NCBI RefSeq assembly: GCF_017355785.1
Contig: NZ_JAFEWE010000015.1
Location: 111,959 to 175,958, forward strand
Direction: 5' to 3'
DNA: 64,000 bases
Source of the DNA: Desertivirga arenae
GTDB lineage: Bacteria > Bacteroidota > Bacteroidia > Sphingobacteriales > Sphingobacteriaceae
Translations under genes and position numbers: made by a program
Shown: one piece after another, positions 27,996 through 37,249 of the stretch
Layout: each line of letters begins with the position of its first letter
Numbering within the stretch: position 1 is the stretch's first letter
Notes under the pieces: generated by a model
What the model saw: only the letters and a program-made list of their open reading frames with translations
Database searches by the model: none
Told to the model about the DNA's origin: nothing

Positions 27996-30098
27996 CTACT
28001 TTACAGCGGCAGCAAGAGCTTTTTGTACGCTGGGAGCTTTATCAGAAAAGGCTTTCTGAAAGGTCTCCTGATTATCCCGGTTCGTGAAAGTTTTTGATAA
28101 TACAGAAATAGCCGCAGCACGTACATAAGAACGCGTATCCGAAACAGCCATGCTCTTTATACTTTCATAAACCTGGGCTTTCTCTTCATCTTTCAGCTGA
28201 TCTATGGCATTTACAGCAGCTAAACGTATCTGCCAGTTTTTATCGGATAATGCTTTAATCAAAACTTCCCTTGCTTGCTTTTCTTGTAGCAATTTTTGCG
28301 ACAGAGCCTGAAATGCTTCCAAGCGGTCAAGGAATAAGGGCGCGTTTTCATACTGGAAAACGTATTGTAACAGACTCTTCTTCTCCATCTTCTCTCCCAA
28401 CAAAATCTTCTCAGCATCAACATTAACCAATGAAGGCTGCGATTCAACATCAAAAACGAAGCTTTGATTCTGCCTTTCCAGCAAAATAGCTTTCCTTTCA
28501 GCTTTCCCGTCTACATATATATCAACTGAAAAAGGTAAACGATAAAGCGGATACTTATTCAAATCCTGTTGCTGACGAATAGTTACGGTAACCTGCTTCG
28601 TATTTGCATCATAAGAGTTCTCTATTGCCAAAACAGGATGTCCGGGAGAAAGGAACCATTGATTGAAGAACCAGTTTAGATCCTGACCAGTAACCTCTTC
28701 AAAAATCAATCTAAGATCATGCACTTCAGCTGTTTTGTAAGAGTATCGTTTAAGATAAACGTTCAGCGCTTTAAAAAATGCCTCATCGCCTACTACTTTT
28801 CTCAACATGTGCAAAACGCGCCCCCCTTTCTGATAGCTAACTTCGTCGAACATCTGCTCTTTATCTGCATAATCAAAGCGGATAAGAGTCCGGTCCTTGT
28901 GATCACTGGTTAGATAGGTCTGCAAATCTTTCCACCCGTACAGATCCGCATAGTCGCGGCCGTACTTGAACTCATTCCATAAATATTCGCCATAAGTAGC
29001 GAAAGACTCATTTAATGGAAGGTTTGCCCATGATTCGGCGGTAACAAGATCGCCAAACCAATGATGAAAAAGCTCATGAGAGATTATGCTCTCATAGTTC
29101 TCATCCTGGTATTGTGCGTCTGTCATATTCATTCCCTCAAAAAAGACAGTTGCCGACGTATTCTCCATCGCCCCGTCGGTAAAATCGTGAACTACGATCT
29201 GTGAATACTTCTCCCATGGATACTCTACTCCTAACTTTTTTGAAAAGAAAGTCATCATTTCAGGAGTTTTCCCAAAAACCAGTTTAGCATATTTAGCAAA
29301 AGGCGGATCTACGTAGTAATTGACCTCTTTATCTTGCCATTTATCTTTGATCACAGAAAAGTTTCCTCCTGCAACCATTGTTAAATATGTTGAATGGGGC
29401 TGTTCCTGGCGCCAGGAATCTGTTCGGGTACCATCACCATTATCGGTTGAAAAATCGAGCTCCCCATTAGAGAGGGTCACCATTTTTTTAGGGACAGTAA
29501 GATTTATCTCCTGAGTCATCTTTTCCTGGGGCCCATTAATAGTTGGAAACCAGGCTGAATTCGATTCCGTCTCTCCCTGTGTCCAGAACTGCTGTGGCTT
29601 ATCATCTTCCTTACCAGTGGGGTTTATAAAATAAAATCCTCGCTCTCCTGCAGCTGCAGCCCCCTTTGCCTTAGAAGGCATCGCAGTATAATCAATATAA
29701 AGAGTAAATTTTTGCTCCGGGCTATAGGTTTTATTTAAATCTATTTTGAGCGACTTTCCGTCGTATACATATTTGAGCGGTAACAAATCGTCCTTATTAA
29801 CTAAAGAGACTTGATGGATCTGAAAGCCACGGGCATCAAGGACAACCTGATTTATAGGATAAAAATAAGGCTTCGCGTTTATCCAGGCTTTACCTATCAC
29901 AAAACAACTGTCGAAATCAAACTTCAGATCAAGCTTGGTGTGAACAATATCTGTAATTTTGGAATAACTACCCCTATAAATATTAGCACCTGGAGCATTT
30001 CCTTTAACCGTTATCGGATCAAGAACTACTCTTTTGGAGGAACAGGCTGTTAAGAACAATAGAAAAATGCTAAAAGAGCAGAGTTTATATAATCTCAT
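27996..30098 (-). CDS. M1-family aminopeptidase lipoprotein with C-terminal HEAT-like region
   Basis: Predicted exported zinc aminopeptidase, 700 residues from MRLYKLCSF, which opens a lipoprotein signal (LTAC, Cys19). The longer frame starts at TTG and would hide that signal. Substrate motif DGAMENTSA lies near residue 310; the zinc site HELFH is at 341-345 with the third ligand Glu364 (NESFATYGEYL). After the catalytic domain, the last ~130 residues form helical repeats (NWQIRLAAVNAIDQL; YVRAAAISVLSK) resembling HEAT repeats. It should trim peptides at the cell surface or periplasm. Confidence 0.92.
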   Translation of the reverse strand: MRLYKLCSFSIFLLFLTACSSKRVVLDPITVKGNAPGANIYRGSYSKITDIVHTKLDLKFDFDSCFVIGKAWINAKPYFYPINQVVLDARGFQIHQVSLVNKDDLLPLKYVYDGKSLKIDLNKTYSPEQKFTLYIDYTAMPSKAKGAAAAGERGFYFINPTGKEDDKPQQFWTQGETESNSAWFPTINGPQEKMTQEINLTVPKKMVTLSNGELDFSTDNGDGTRTDSWRQEQPHSTYLTMVAGGNFSVIKDKWQDKEVNYYVDPPFAKYAKLVFGKTPEMMTFFSKKLGVEYPWEKYSQIVVHDFTDGAMENTSATVFFEGMNMTDAQYQDENYESIISHELFHHWFGDLVTAESWANLPLNESFATYGEYLWNEFKYGRDYADLYGWKDLQTYLTSDHKDRTLIRFDYADKEQMFDEVSYQKGGRVLHMLRKVVGDEAFFKALNVYLKRYSYKTAEVHDLRLIFEEVTGQDLNWFFNQWFLSPGHPVLAIENSYDANTKQVTVTIRQQQDLNKYPLYRLPFSVDIYVDGKAERKAILLERQNQSFVFDVESQPSLVNVDAEKILLGEKMEKKSLLQYVFQYENAPLFLDRLEAFQALSQKLLQEKQAREVLIKALSDKNWQIRLAAVNAIDQLKDEEKAQVYESIKSMAVSDTRSYVRAAAISVLSKTFTNRDNQETFQKAFSDKAPSVQKALAAAVK

Positions 30099-30210
30099 CG
30101 TATAATTCAATCCTTTTGCAGACACAGTTGATTGTCGCCGCAAATGTTACATAATAAGATTATAATAACTACAGGATTGAAAAAAAGATTTCCAAGAATA
30201 GCATTAAGAA

Positions 30211-30702
30211 CTAGGAGTTCTTAATTTTCTTTTCGATGGCTGTTGTAGAGTATCCATCAATGAATGCTATTGTTTTGACTTCCCCTCCATTCGCTAACAC
30301 AACGTCAGCACCAACAATTTTGTCTAGCGTATAATCTGCTCCTTTTACTAATACATCTGGCTTAACAGCAGAGATAAGATCGAAAGGAGTAGATTCATCA
30401 AATAATACAACAGCGTCAACGAAAAATAATGCAGCTAGCAGGCTTGCTCTTGACTTTTCATCTGTAATAGGCCTGTTCGGTCCTTTCAAATTTGAAGTTG
30501 AAAGATCAGAATTAAGACCGATCACTAACCTGTCTCCTAAGTCGGCAGCCTTAGATAGGTAATCAACATGCCCGAGATGCAAAAGATCAAAACAGCCATT
30601 AGTGAACACAATTTTCTGCCCCTTCAATCGCCACATATTTAAATACTTCTGTAACTGATCAGGGCCTACCACCTTATGCTCGATGGTCTGTAATTTAGTC
30701 AT
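30211..30702 (-). CDS. rfaE2: D-glycero-beta-D-manno-heptose 1-phosphate adenylyltransferase
   Basis: Predicted cytoplasmic nucleotidyltransferase making ADP-heptose for the lipopolysaccharide core. It corresponds to the C-terminal half of E. coli HldE as a separate 163-residue protein. The HxGH-type motif appears in FTNGCFDLLHLGHVDYL (near residue 35), and LVKGADYTLDKIVGAD and DGYSTTAIEKKI (ISSTxIR-like position) are typical. It starts 13 nt after the panD stop, so panC-panD-rfaE2 probably form one operon. The kinase half (RfaE1) is not in the window. Confidence 0.92.
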   Translation of the reverse strand: MTKLQTIEHKVVGPDQLQKYLNMWRLKGQKIVFTNGCFDLLHLGHVDYLSKAADLGDRLVIGLNSDLSTSNLKGPNRPITDEKSRASLLAALFFVDAVVLFDESTPFDLISAVKPDVLVKGADYTLDKIVGADVVLANGGEVKTIAFIDGYSTTAIEKKIKNS

Positions 30703-30715
30703 GTTTTAAATAGGA

Positions 30716-31066
30716 TTATTTTATAAGTAGATTATTATCGTCGGGAAAAACAAGTATAGGTTCGTATTTTCTTGCTTCATCCATAGGGAGAGAACCGTAA
30801 GACATTATGATAATAATATCTCCCACAGCGGCAAGGCGGGCACAAGAACCGTTTAAACAAACAACCCCAGAGCCTCTTTCCCCTTTTATAACGTATGTTT
30901 CGAAGCGGGCACCATTGTTATTATTCACAATCTGCACTTTTTCATTGGGAATAATATTCGCTGCCTCGATTAAGTCTTCATCTATTGTGATACTCCCTAC
31001 ATAATTCAACTCCGCCTGTGTAACCTTCACCCGGTGTATCTTAGACTTCAAAACCTGAATGATCAT
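30716..31066 (-). CDS. panD: Aspartate 1-decarboxylase
   Basis: Pyruvoyl enzyme converting aspartate to beta-alanine for pantothenate and CoA. At 116 residues it is slightly shorter than E. coli PanD (126). The self-cleavage site Gly-Ser is visible in NYVGSITID (Ser27 becoming pyruvoyl), and [18 protein letters not shown] follows. A Tyr is in the expected place after MSYG. It follows panC by 60 nt on the same strand and also has its own -7 element. Confidence 0.96.
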   Translation of the reverse strand: MIIQVLKSKIHRVKVTQAELNYVGSITIDEDLIEAANIIPNEKVQIVNNNNGARFETYVIKGERGSGVVCLNGSCARLAAVGDIIIIMSYGSLPMDEARKYEPILVFPDDNNLLIK

Positions 31067-31070
31067 AGTA

Positions 31071-31078
31071 CAAAATTA
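31071..31078 (-). promoter_or_regulatory. -7 promoter element TAATTTTG before panD, leaderless position
   Basis: Minus-strand TAATTTTG fits TAnnTTTG and ends four bases before the panD ATG. It may give an internal, leaderless transcript for panD-rfaE2. Confidence 0.5.
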
Positions 31079-31126
31079 TAAAAACTTTATCTGCTTACCT
31101 AAGATGCAATGACCCCTAAAGAGAGA

Positions 31127-31966
31127 TTACTTAATTATGATATTGTCTATCAGCCTTGTATGACCTACTTTTGCCGCAACTAATGCAACCAGCCCAGGTT
31201 CTTCTTTTGATTCGGCAGGCAGCAACGTTTCTGCATTGCATATTTCAAAATACTCTAATTCAACCCCTTCCGAACTGTGTAAGAAATTCACTGCCTCTAT
31301 TTGGAGTTCAGCAATTTGTTTCATAGAATAGTTTTCTCTGGTCCTCCTTAGTGATTCCGACAACGCTAAAGCCTCATTTCTTTCTGATGGCGACAAATGA
31401 ATATTTCTGGAACTCATTGCTAAGCCATCTTCTTCTCTCAGTATTGGACACATTACAATTTCGACTGGTAGCGAATAGAGCTCCACCAGCTTCATGATCA
31501 CTTTTACTTGCTGATAGTCCTTTTGACCGAAAAATGCTTTATTTGGTTGTACGACATCGAATAATTTCTTAACGATCTGCGTAACCCCCTGATAGTGCCC
31601 TGGCCTGAACCGCCCCTCAAGAATACGTTCAAGGTAGCCGAGATCAATGCTCCACTTTTCATCACCCGAATACATTTCTTGAACAGTGGGAAGAAAGAGA
31701 ATATCGCAATCAACCTGCTCCAGTTTGGCGATATCAGCATCAATAGGACGAGGGTATTTTTCCAGATCTTTGGGATCGTTAAATTGAGTGGGATTAACGA
31801 AAATACTGCAGACTACATGATCAGTATTTCGGGCTGCAATTTCAATAAGAGATAAATGTCCCTGGTGTAGCGCCCCCATTGTTGGAACAAATCCAATGGT
31901 TCTTCCCTTTTCTTTTAGAGTTTCCAGATACCCTGATAACTCATGCTTGGATGTAAAAATTTTCAA
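31127..31966 (-). CDS. panC: Pantothenate synthetase
   Basis: Cytoplasmic ligase joining pantoate and beta-alanine with ATP. The 279 residues show FVPTMGALHQGHLSLI (HxGH, residues 26-41), FGQKDYQQ (near 150) and AMSSRNIHLSP (KMSKS-like, near 180). The start codon is TTG giving MKIF; no ATG lies in frame upstream and the N-terminus matches the family. CACCTTTG, one mismatch from the -7 consensus, lies about 20 nt upstream. It is followed by panD; panB is not in the window. Confidence 0.95.
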   Translation of the reverse strand: MKIFTSKHELSGYLETLKEKGRTIGFVPTMGALHQGHLSLIEIAARNTDHVVCSIFVNPTQFNDPKDLEKYPRPIDADIAKLEQVDCDILFLPTVQEMYSGDEKWSIDLGYLERILEGRFRPGHYQGVTQIVKKLFDVVQPNKAFFGQKDYQQVKVIMKLVELYSLPVEIVMCPILREEDGLAMSSRNIHLSPSERNEALALSESLRRTRENYSMKQIAELQIEAVNFLHSSEGVELEYFEICNAETLLPAESKEEPGLVALVAAKVGHTRLIDNIIIK

Positions 31967-32039
31967 CGCCTCGCTGATTCTGTATTTGGGGCAAAGGTGT
32001 GCATTAATGAAAAAATATCAAAGGGATTTGCATAAATCG

Positions 32040-32070
32040 TTGATATATCATAAGATAATGCTTATATTTG
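32040..32070 (+). promoter_or_regulatory. Promoter of the GT5-like gene
   Basis: TTG at 32040-32042 and TATATTTG at 32063-32070 are 20 bp apart, an exact match to both parts of the Bacteroidetes promoter. The 5' leader would be about 33 nt. Confidence 0.7.
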
Positions 32071-32108
32071 CAGTCCCAAATTCTATTTTTCAAACTTTAT
32101 AATTGGAG

Positions 32109-32933
32109 ATGGCAAAAACGAAGTTACTGTTTATTACCCACGAGATGTCGCCTTTCCTCGAGTTAAGTAAAATTTCTGAAATCACACGGCAGCTACCCCA
32201 AGCGATGCAAGATAAAGGATTTGAAATCCGAATCCTCATGCCTCGTTTTGGAAATATTAACGAGCGCCGAAATCGCCTTCATGAGGTGATCCGACTTTCA
32301 GGAATGAACATTATCATTGACGATAATGATAACCCGCTGATCATCAAAGTCGCATCTATACCTTCAGCTAGAATGCAGGTATATTTCTTAGACAATGAAG
32401 AATACTTTCAGCGGAAGCATGTTTTCAGAGACGGTAATAACAAGTTCTTTGCAGACAACGACGAGCGAGCGATTTTCTTCTGTAAGGGAGCGTTGGAAAC
32501 GGTTAAGAAATTAGGATGGTCTCCTGAAGTAGTACATTGCCATGGAAGAATGACTTCTCTGGTCCCTGTATATCTTAAAACTACCTATAAAGACGACCCA
32601 ACTTTCAAGAATGCTAAAGTGGTTTATTCAGTTTACAACGATGAGTTTTCTGAAACACTTAATGCAGATTTTTCCCGTAAAGCTATTATGGGTGGAATGA
32701 CGGCAGAGCACACGGAAGTATTTAAAGATGCTGACAGCAATGCTTTACACAAAGGTGCGATCACTTACTCTGATGCAGTAGTGTTCGGCGACGCGGAAGC
32801 GAACGATGAAGTTGTAAAATTTGTTAAAGAAAGCCAAAAGCCTTCATTAGCTTATGAAGATACTTCTGACTACGAAAATTATTACAATTTTTACGAAGAG
32901 ATTTCCAGTGAAGATCTGGTATCCCTGGCGTAA
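32109..32933 (+). CDS. Glycogen/starch synthase N-terminal-domain protein (GT5-like)
   Basis: A 274-residue protein similar to the N-terminal Rossmann half of GT5 glycogen/starch synthases. FITHEMSPFLELSKISEI is the GT5 opening, though the KTGGL lysine motif is replaced by LSKIS. VVHCHGRMTSLVPVYLK matches the WHCHDWQT-type motif. The C-terminal GT-B half that binds ADP-glucose is missing, and the frame ends normally, so this is a short family rather than a broken gene. Start is the ATG of MAKTK, not the TTG two codons earlier. Catalytic activity is doubtful. It is divergent from panC and ends at a strong terminator. Confidence 0.82.
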   Translation: MAKTKLLFITHEMSPFLELSKISEITRQLPQAMQDKGFEIRILMPRFGNINERRNRLHEVIRLSGMNIIIDDNDNPLIIKVASIPSARMQVYFLDNEEYFQRKHVFRDGNNKFFADNDERAIFFCKGALETVKKLGWSPEVVHCHGRMTSLVPVYLKTTYKDDPTFKNAKVVYSVYNDEFSETLNADFSRKAIMGGMTAEHTEVFKDADSNALHKGAITYSDAVVFGDAEANDEVVKFVKESQKPSLAYEDTSDYENYYNFYEEISSEDLVSLA

Positions 32934-32958
32934 TTTTTAATTAAGGAACGACATCCTG

Positions 32959-32994
32959 AAAAAGGGGAAGATTTTAAGAATCTTCCCCTTTTTT
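32959..32994 (+). terminator. Rho-independent terminator
   Basis: A 15-bp stem with core AGGGGAAGATT/AATCTTCCCCT and loop TTAAG is followed by T. The A-rich left flank may let it act in both directions, though the kelch gene on the other strand ends 70 nt beyond. Confidence 0.93.
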
Positions 32995-33063
32995 ATTTAA
33001 AATCAGCAAGGAAAAAAGCTGGCGGCTAGGCCAGCTCTTGGAAATTAAAACAACAATACCCAA

Positions 33064-34098
33064 TTAATCATCATCTGAAGCATTAGGATCAAACTTCCAT
33101 AGATCGTCAAAACGGGAAGTTCCTGAGCGTCCGGTTACCACATAGCCAAGATTCTTGATAGTAAAGCCTACAGTAGCCTCTCTGGCACTTCCTTCAAACG
33201 AGTCGACCTGTTCCCAGATATCACTAAGAGGATTGTATTGCCAGGAATTGTTTAATACAGAGCTATAAGTTCCAGTTGTTAGATAACCCTTACCTCCAAT
33301 TGCAAATGCTGCTGGAGAAGTCCTTTGCAAATTATAATTATAATCGTCATTATCCTTGATGGCATCCGTTTCCTCGTCATCACCATCAGGATACAGGGAG
33401 TGCTTTTGAGTCCAGCTATTTGAGGACGGATTGTAAGCAAAGAAGGAAGCTACATAAGAACCATTGTTAGACCCACCTCCAACATAGGCAACGTTATCAA
33501 TTACAAATACGAAAGGGTAGACACGTTTAGATTTTATACTAGCAACCTGTGTCCAGCTATTGGTAGAAGGATTATACTGATAGAAGTCTTGCTGGTCATT
33601 ATCACCGTCGTTTCCGCAACCAACATATCCGTAATTGCCAATTCCGAAAGCAACAGCTCCGTAACGTCCTTTTGAGACCGGGAAATTTGCTATCTGTCGC
33701 CATGAATTTGTTGCAGGACTGTATTCCCAAAAATCTGTCAATAAATTTGTTCCATCAGTTCCCAGTCCTACATAACCTTTATTTCCAACAGAAAATGCGA
33801 CAGCCTTACTTCTTGCCTTGCCAGGAAATGATGCAATAGTATACCAGTTATCCTGATCGGCATTATATTTCCAAAAATCACTTAATCGACTTTCGGTTGA
33901 AGTACTACTTGTGAATCCTGTGCCTACGTAAGCAGTATCATTGATAACAAAAGCAGCAGCATCGCTTCGTGACACACCCTCGAAATCAGCCTCCCGGGTC
34001 CAGTCGCCGAGTAAAACATCATCCTCTTCATCCTTCTGGCATCCAACCGCCATGGTAAGCGTTAATAAAAAAACTAGTCTTGTTAATAGTCTATTCAT
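33064..34098 (-). CDS. Kelch-repeat lipoprotein
   Basis: A 344-residue exported lipoprotein (lipobox VGC, Cys20) made of kelch-type beta-propeller repeats. Repeats are visible as WKYNADQDNWYTIASFPGKA, WEYSPATNSWRQIANFP, YQYNPSTNSWTQV and FAYNPSSNSWTQ, each preceded by a YVGxG strand. About six blades can be counted. The end is acidic (DPNASDDD). Kelch propellers bind proteins or sugars; the partner is unknown. The gene lies 11 nt after a DUF4270 lipoprotein gene on the same strand, so the two are probably co-expressed. Confidence 0.85.
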   Translation of the reverse strand: MNRLLTRLVFLLTLTMAVGCQKDEEDDVLLGDWTREADFEGVSRSDAAAFVINDTAYVGTGFTSSTSTESRLSDFWKYNADQDNWYTIASFPGKARSKAVAFSVGNKGYVGLGTDGTNLLTDFWEYSPATNSWRQIANFPVSKGRYGAVAFGIGNYGYVGCGNDGDNDQQDFYQYNPSTNSWTQVASIKSKRVYPFVFVIDNVAYVGGGSNNGSYVASFFAYNPSSNSWTQKHSLYPDGDDEETDAIKDNDDYNYNLQRTSPAAFAIGGKGYLTTGTYSSVLNNSWQYNPLSDIWEQVDSFEGSAREATVGFTIKNLGYVVTGRSGTSRFDDLWKFDPNASDDD

Positions 34099-34109
34099 CT
34101 TCTCAATTT

Positions 34110-35459
34110 TTAATTTTTAGTGTATGTTATTTTTAGTTTGATATTAGCTTTTGAATTATCCATCGAACCTATCACTGCTCTCTCGAGGGTTTGGTGGATA
34201 CTAGCAACAGGAAGGCTCAATAGAAAAGAAGTTGTTTGGTACTTTTTTGCGTAGTTACTGACGTACTCGGTTACCGGGAAGGTATAACTAGACACCTGGT
34301 CAATGTCTGCGGCTTGCGAAAGAGTGGTTGAGGAAGTATTACTATATGAATCCGTATAAACTTGTTGAGGATTATTATTCTTGTTGGCCAGGAGCAATAT
34401 CAACTGTTGTGGCAGCTTAAATGGTTTGTCAGCACCGTAAGGACTTTGAATAATCAGCTCAGCCTTATTTATAGCTACAGAAGGATCTGCAGTAAGATAA
34501 TTTAATCCTGGAAATTCAAGTTTAGTTACCAGGCCAACCCCGCCCTGGACATACGTTTTGTTTCCGCTTACTACTGAACTAATTATATTACTCTTATCGG
34601 ATAAAGCAGAAAGCTTCAGGTTACTTCGATCTGAAACAATACGGTTGAATTGAGAGGTTTTATCAGAAAGAGGAAAGGAAACAACAGCTTTCTCTTTCAA
34701 ACCATTACTGCCTGCATAACTGTAATATAGGTTAAGAGATACAGTGTCTTTAAAACCAATAACTGCATTTCCCGCATCGCCAGAATTTATAGTTAGGCCC
34801 TTAAAATAATTCTCAAACTCCTCTTCGGTTGACACCTGGGTGGCGCTATTTCTAACAAAGGAAAACAAAGTATTACCCAATGATTCTGGTATCTTAAGGA
34901 ACAGGGTATCCTTAGATCTTGGTTTAGGACTTATTTGAAAAGTAAGCAATGGAGTTGCATTGCTGTTAAAGTAACTTCGATTATAATAGGTAGATCCTGA
35001 AGAAAAAACATTTTCCTCTTCCGGATCGATATAACCCGGAACAGCTTTATAAGCTATTTTTTCACTTAGTTGATGCACTGATAGCTCTTGCCTTACTAAA
35101 GTATCACCATAATAATATCCGGAATAATTCAGTGCTATTCGAACAGAGTCTAAATGAGCATCATCAGGAATACTTACGCTTCCAGGAATTGAAAGTTTAA
35201 AGAAGGTTGAAGCTTTTACAAGTCCTAGTTCAGGATCCCGAATATTTCCAACAAGTAATAGCCCATTTCCGGCTGTAGGAAGGGAATCTAAGAGCAACGT
35301 AGAGGAAGAGACAGTAAATGTATCTGAGACAATCACACCCAGGGATCCGGTATCATTCCCAATACTTATTGTTCCGTCCTTTTTGCAGGAGAAAAAAGCT
35401 GAAAAAAAGCATAGAAAGATCAATGACTTGAAGCCTGGAAGAGTAAATCTAAAGAACAT
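34110..35459 (-). CDS. DUF4270-family lipoprotein
   Basis: A 449-residue exported protein from MFFRFTLPGF; the longer TTG frame was rejected because the signal and lipobox FFSC start here. DUF4270 features are the opening GSLGVIVSDTFTVSSSTLLL and LLVGNIRDPELGLVKA, followed by beta-rich sequence with INKAELIIQSP near residue 330. DUF4270 proteins are common in Bacteroidetes and have no established biochemical role. A second DUF4270 gene is transcribed divergently next to it. Co-oriented and nearly adjacent to the kelch gene downstream. Confidence 0.83.
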   Translation of the reverse strand: MFFRFTLPGFKSLIFLCFFSAFFSCKKDGTISIGNDTGSLGVIVSDTFTVSSSTLLLDSLPTAGNGLLLVGNIRDPELGLVKASTFFKLSIPGSVSIPDDAHLDSVRIALNYSGYYYGDTLVRQELSVHQLSEKIAYKAVPGYIDPEEENVFSSGSTYYNRSYFNSNATPLLTFQISPKPRSKDTLFLKIPESLGNTLFSFVRNSATQVSTEEEFENYFKGLTINSGDAGNAVIGFKDTVSLNLYYSYAGSNGLKEKAVVSFPLSDKTSQFNRIVSDRSNLKLSALSDKSNIISSVVSGNKTYVQGGVGLVTKLEFPGLNYLTADPSVAINKAELIIQSPYGADKPFKLPQQLILLLANKNNNPQQVYTDSYSNTSSTTLSQAADIDQVSSYTFPVTEYVSNYAKKYQTTSFLLSLPVASIHQTLERAVIGSMDNSKANIKLKITYTKN

Positions 35460-35774
35460 AGCTATAAAATATGTGTGTTGTTTGCACAAATATGTACCGC
35501 TGAATGCCTTTGGAAATCAGTCTTAACTTTGTTTAACAAAACAATGGCTCCGGGAACGTTTTCCTTAACAACTATTAACAAAAATGCTGTTCCTACCCGC
35601 CCCTCCATTTTACATTTTTTTACAAATTACTTTCTGAAGCGATTCCAGATGTAACAATAGAAGAGAATCTGTATCGTTGAATAGACAAACCGAACATTCA
35701 AAACTCAGGACTTATAGAAAACTTATTTTCTCTATCTTAGCGCAATTATTTTTTAAGAAAAGACATCAAGTAAA

Positions 35775-37202
35775 ATGCCTCAAACAAAATATTATATATA
35801 CTCGATCCTAGCCACTTTCACCATCATTTTTGCTAGTTGCCAAAAATCAGATCTGATTGGATTAGACAATGGAAGCGCAAATGGCAAATCAGAAACGATC
35901 ACTTCTGCTGTGGATATTGCTACCGTGCCTGAAGATAGTGTTGTTACAACAGGAGTAGCCCAACATCCTTTTGGATTTTTGAAGGATCCGGTTTTGGGAG
36001 AAACCGAAGCGAACCTTGCACTAGCGTTTAACCTGCCATCTTCCGCTTTTTCATTTGGCAACGACGCAACTATCGATTCAGTTGTTTTGGTACTTAAGTA
36101 TGGCAACGAACTTTACGGTGACTCTATTTCAAATTACAACATTCGTGTTGCCGAATTAGCTGAGGTTTTTCCAAAAAGTGCAAGCTCTTCCACTACCTAT
36201 TATTCTACCAAAACCTGGCAGAGCGCAGTATTAGGAACTACTAAACAACTTAAGGCATTTAGCTACGGTGATACTGTTAGAGTTCAACAAATAGTAGACG
36301 GTGCTACTGATACAACGAAGAAGTTTGCGCCTCATGTGAGAATACAGCTTAGTGCTTCATCTATATTTACTAAGCTAAAAAGCGCATTGGCAGTTGACTC
36401 CGTTACAAACTTTGGCTTTCAAAAGAATTTCAAAGGCTTGTACCTAACTTTAGATCAAGCTGCTATCACAAACAAAGGAGCATTAACCTTTTTTGATCTT
36501 GCCTCCGCAAGCAATTTTAGTGGCTTAGAGGTTTACTATAAGAACAAAACAACCGCAGGCGCTTTAGACACCAATATGGCCCTTTTCGCTACAAACGCAA
36601 GCCTAGCTGCATCTAATGTTATTCATAAACACCCTACGGCTGTTAAAGCTAACGAAGGAAATGTTAACGTTTCTGAAGTATATGTACAGCCATTGGGAGG
36701 CTATAGGGCGAAGATCAAGTTTACTGAACTTGAAGCTTTAAAAGCGTTAGTATCAAAAACTGCTGGTGAAAATAAAACCATCACTATTAACAGGGCAGAG
36801 TTGGTTGTTCCTGAAGTGGGCGAATCTAACCCTCTGGCAAATACTTATCTAGTGCCCGCGCCGCGACTTACTCTTTATCGTACCGACATCGCAGGAGTTC
36901 GTCAACCCTTGCCAGACAATGCCGTTCAAATGGATCCACGTTATCTTTCAGAGCCACTTTTCGGCGGCTTTTATAACAGCAAAACCAGAGAATACAGGTT
37001 TGTAGTAACATCATATGTTCAGGATCTGCTTACCGGAAGACTTAAAGAATTTGACACATTCATAGCTCCAATAAGAGCAAATTTCACCGGAGTAGCGAAT
37101 ATTACCGGAGCTGGAAATACGGCAAGAAGGGCTGTTTTGGCTGGTAAGACTAACACAAATTCTAAGGTTAGACTGAGCATTGTTTATACAAAACCTGACT
37201 AA
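35775..37202 (+). CDS. DUF4270-family lipoprotein, glmS-linked copy
   Basis: A 475-residue lipoprotein (signal MPQTKYYIYSILATFTIIFASC, Cys22) of the DUF4270 family. It shares with the divergent copy the start pattern (VDIATVPEDSVVTTGVAQHP; FLKDPVLGETEANLAL), an Ile-Asn-Arg-Ala-Glu-Leu strand near residue 335 and a late ITSYV/VTSYVQDLL motif. The promoter may include TATCTTAG (35733-35740), one mismatch from the -7 consensus. glmS follows after 47 nt, so it may be co-transcribed. The order GT5-like protein, DUF4270, glmS recurs in this group of bacteria as far as I know; function is unknown. Confidence 0.83.
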   Translation: MPQTKYYIYSILATFTIIFASCQKSDLIGLDNGSANGKSETITSAVDIATVPEDSVVTTGVAQHPFGFLKDPVLGETEANLALAFNLPSSAFSFGNDATIDSVVLVLKYGNELYGDSISNYNIRVAELAEVFPKSASSSTTYYSTKTWQSAVLGTTKQLKAFSYGDTVRVQQIVDGATDTTKKFAPHVRIQLSASSIFTKLKSALAVDSVTNFGFQKNFKGLYLTLDQAAITNKGALTFFDLASASNFSGLEVYYKNKTTAGALDTNMALFATNASLAASNVIHKHPTAVKANEGNVNVSEVYVQPLGGYRAKIKFTELEALKALVSKTAGENKTITINRAELVVPEVGESNPLANTYLVPAPRLTLYRTDIAGVRQPLPDNAVQMDPRYLSEPLFGGFYNSKTREYRFVVTSYVQDLLTGRLKEFDTFIAPIRANFTGVANITGAGNTARRAVLAGKTNTNSKVRLSIVYTKPD

Positions 37203-37249
37203 TCATCTTACATTAAAATACATATTGTAGTTTAGCAAAAAAATAATCT

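Noticed and set aside
37203..37249. glmS ribozyme/riboswitch
   Set aside because: The gap to the previous gene is 47 nt, too short for the glmS ribozyme, and none of its conserved core was seen.
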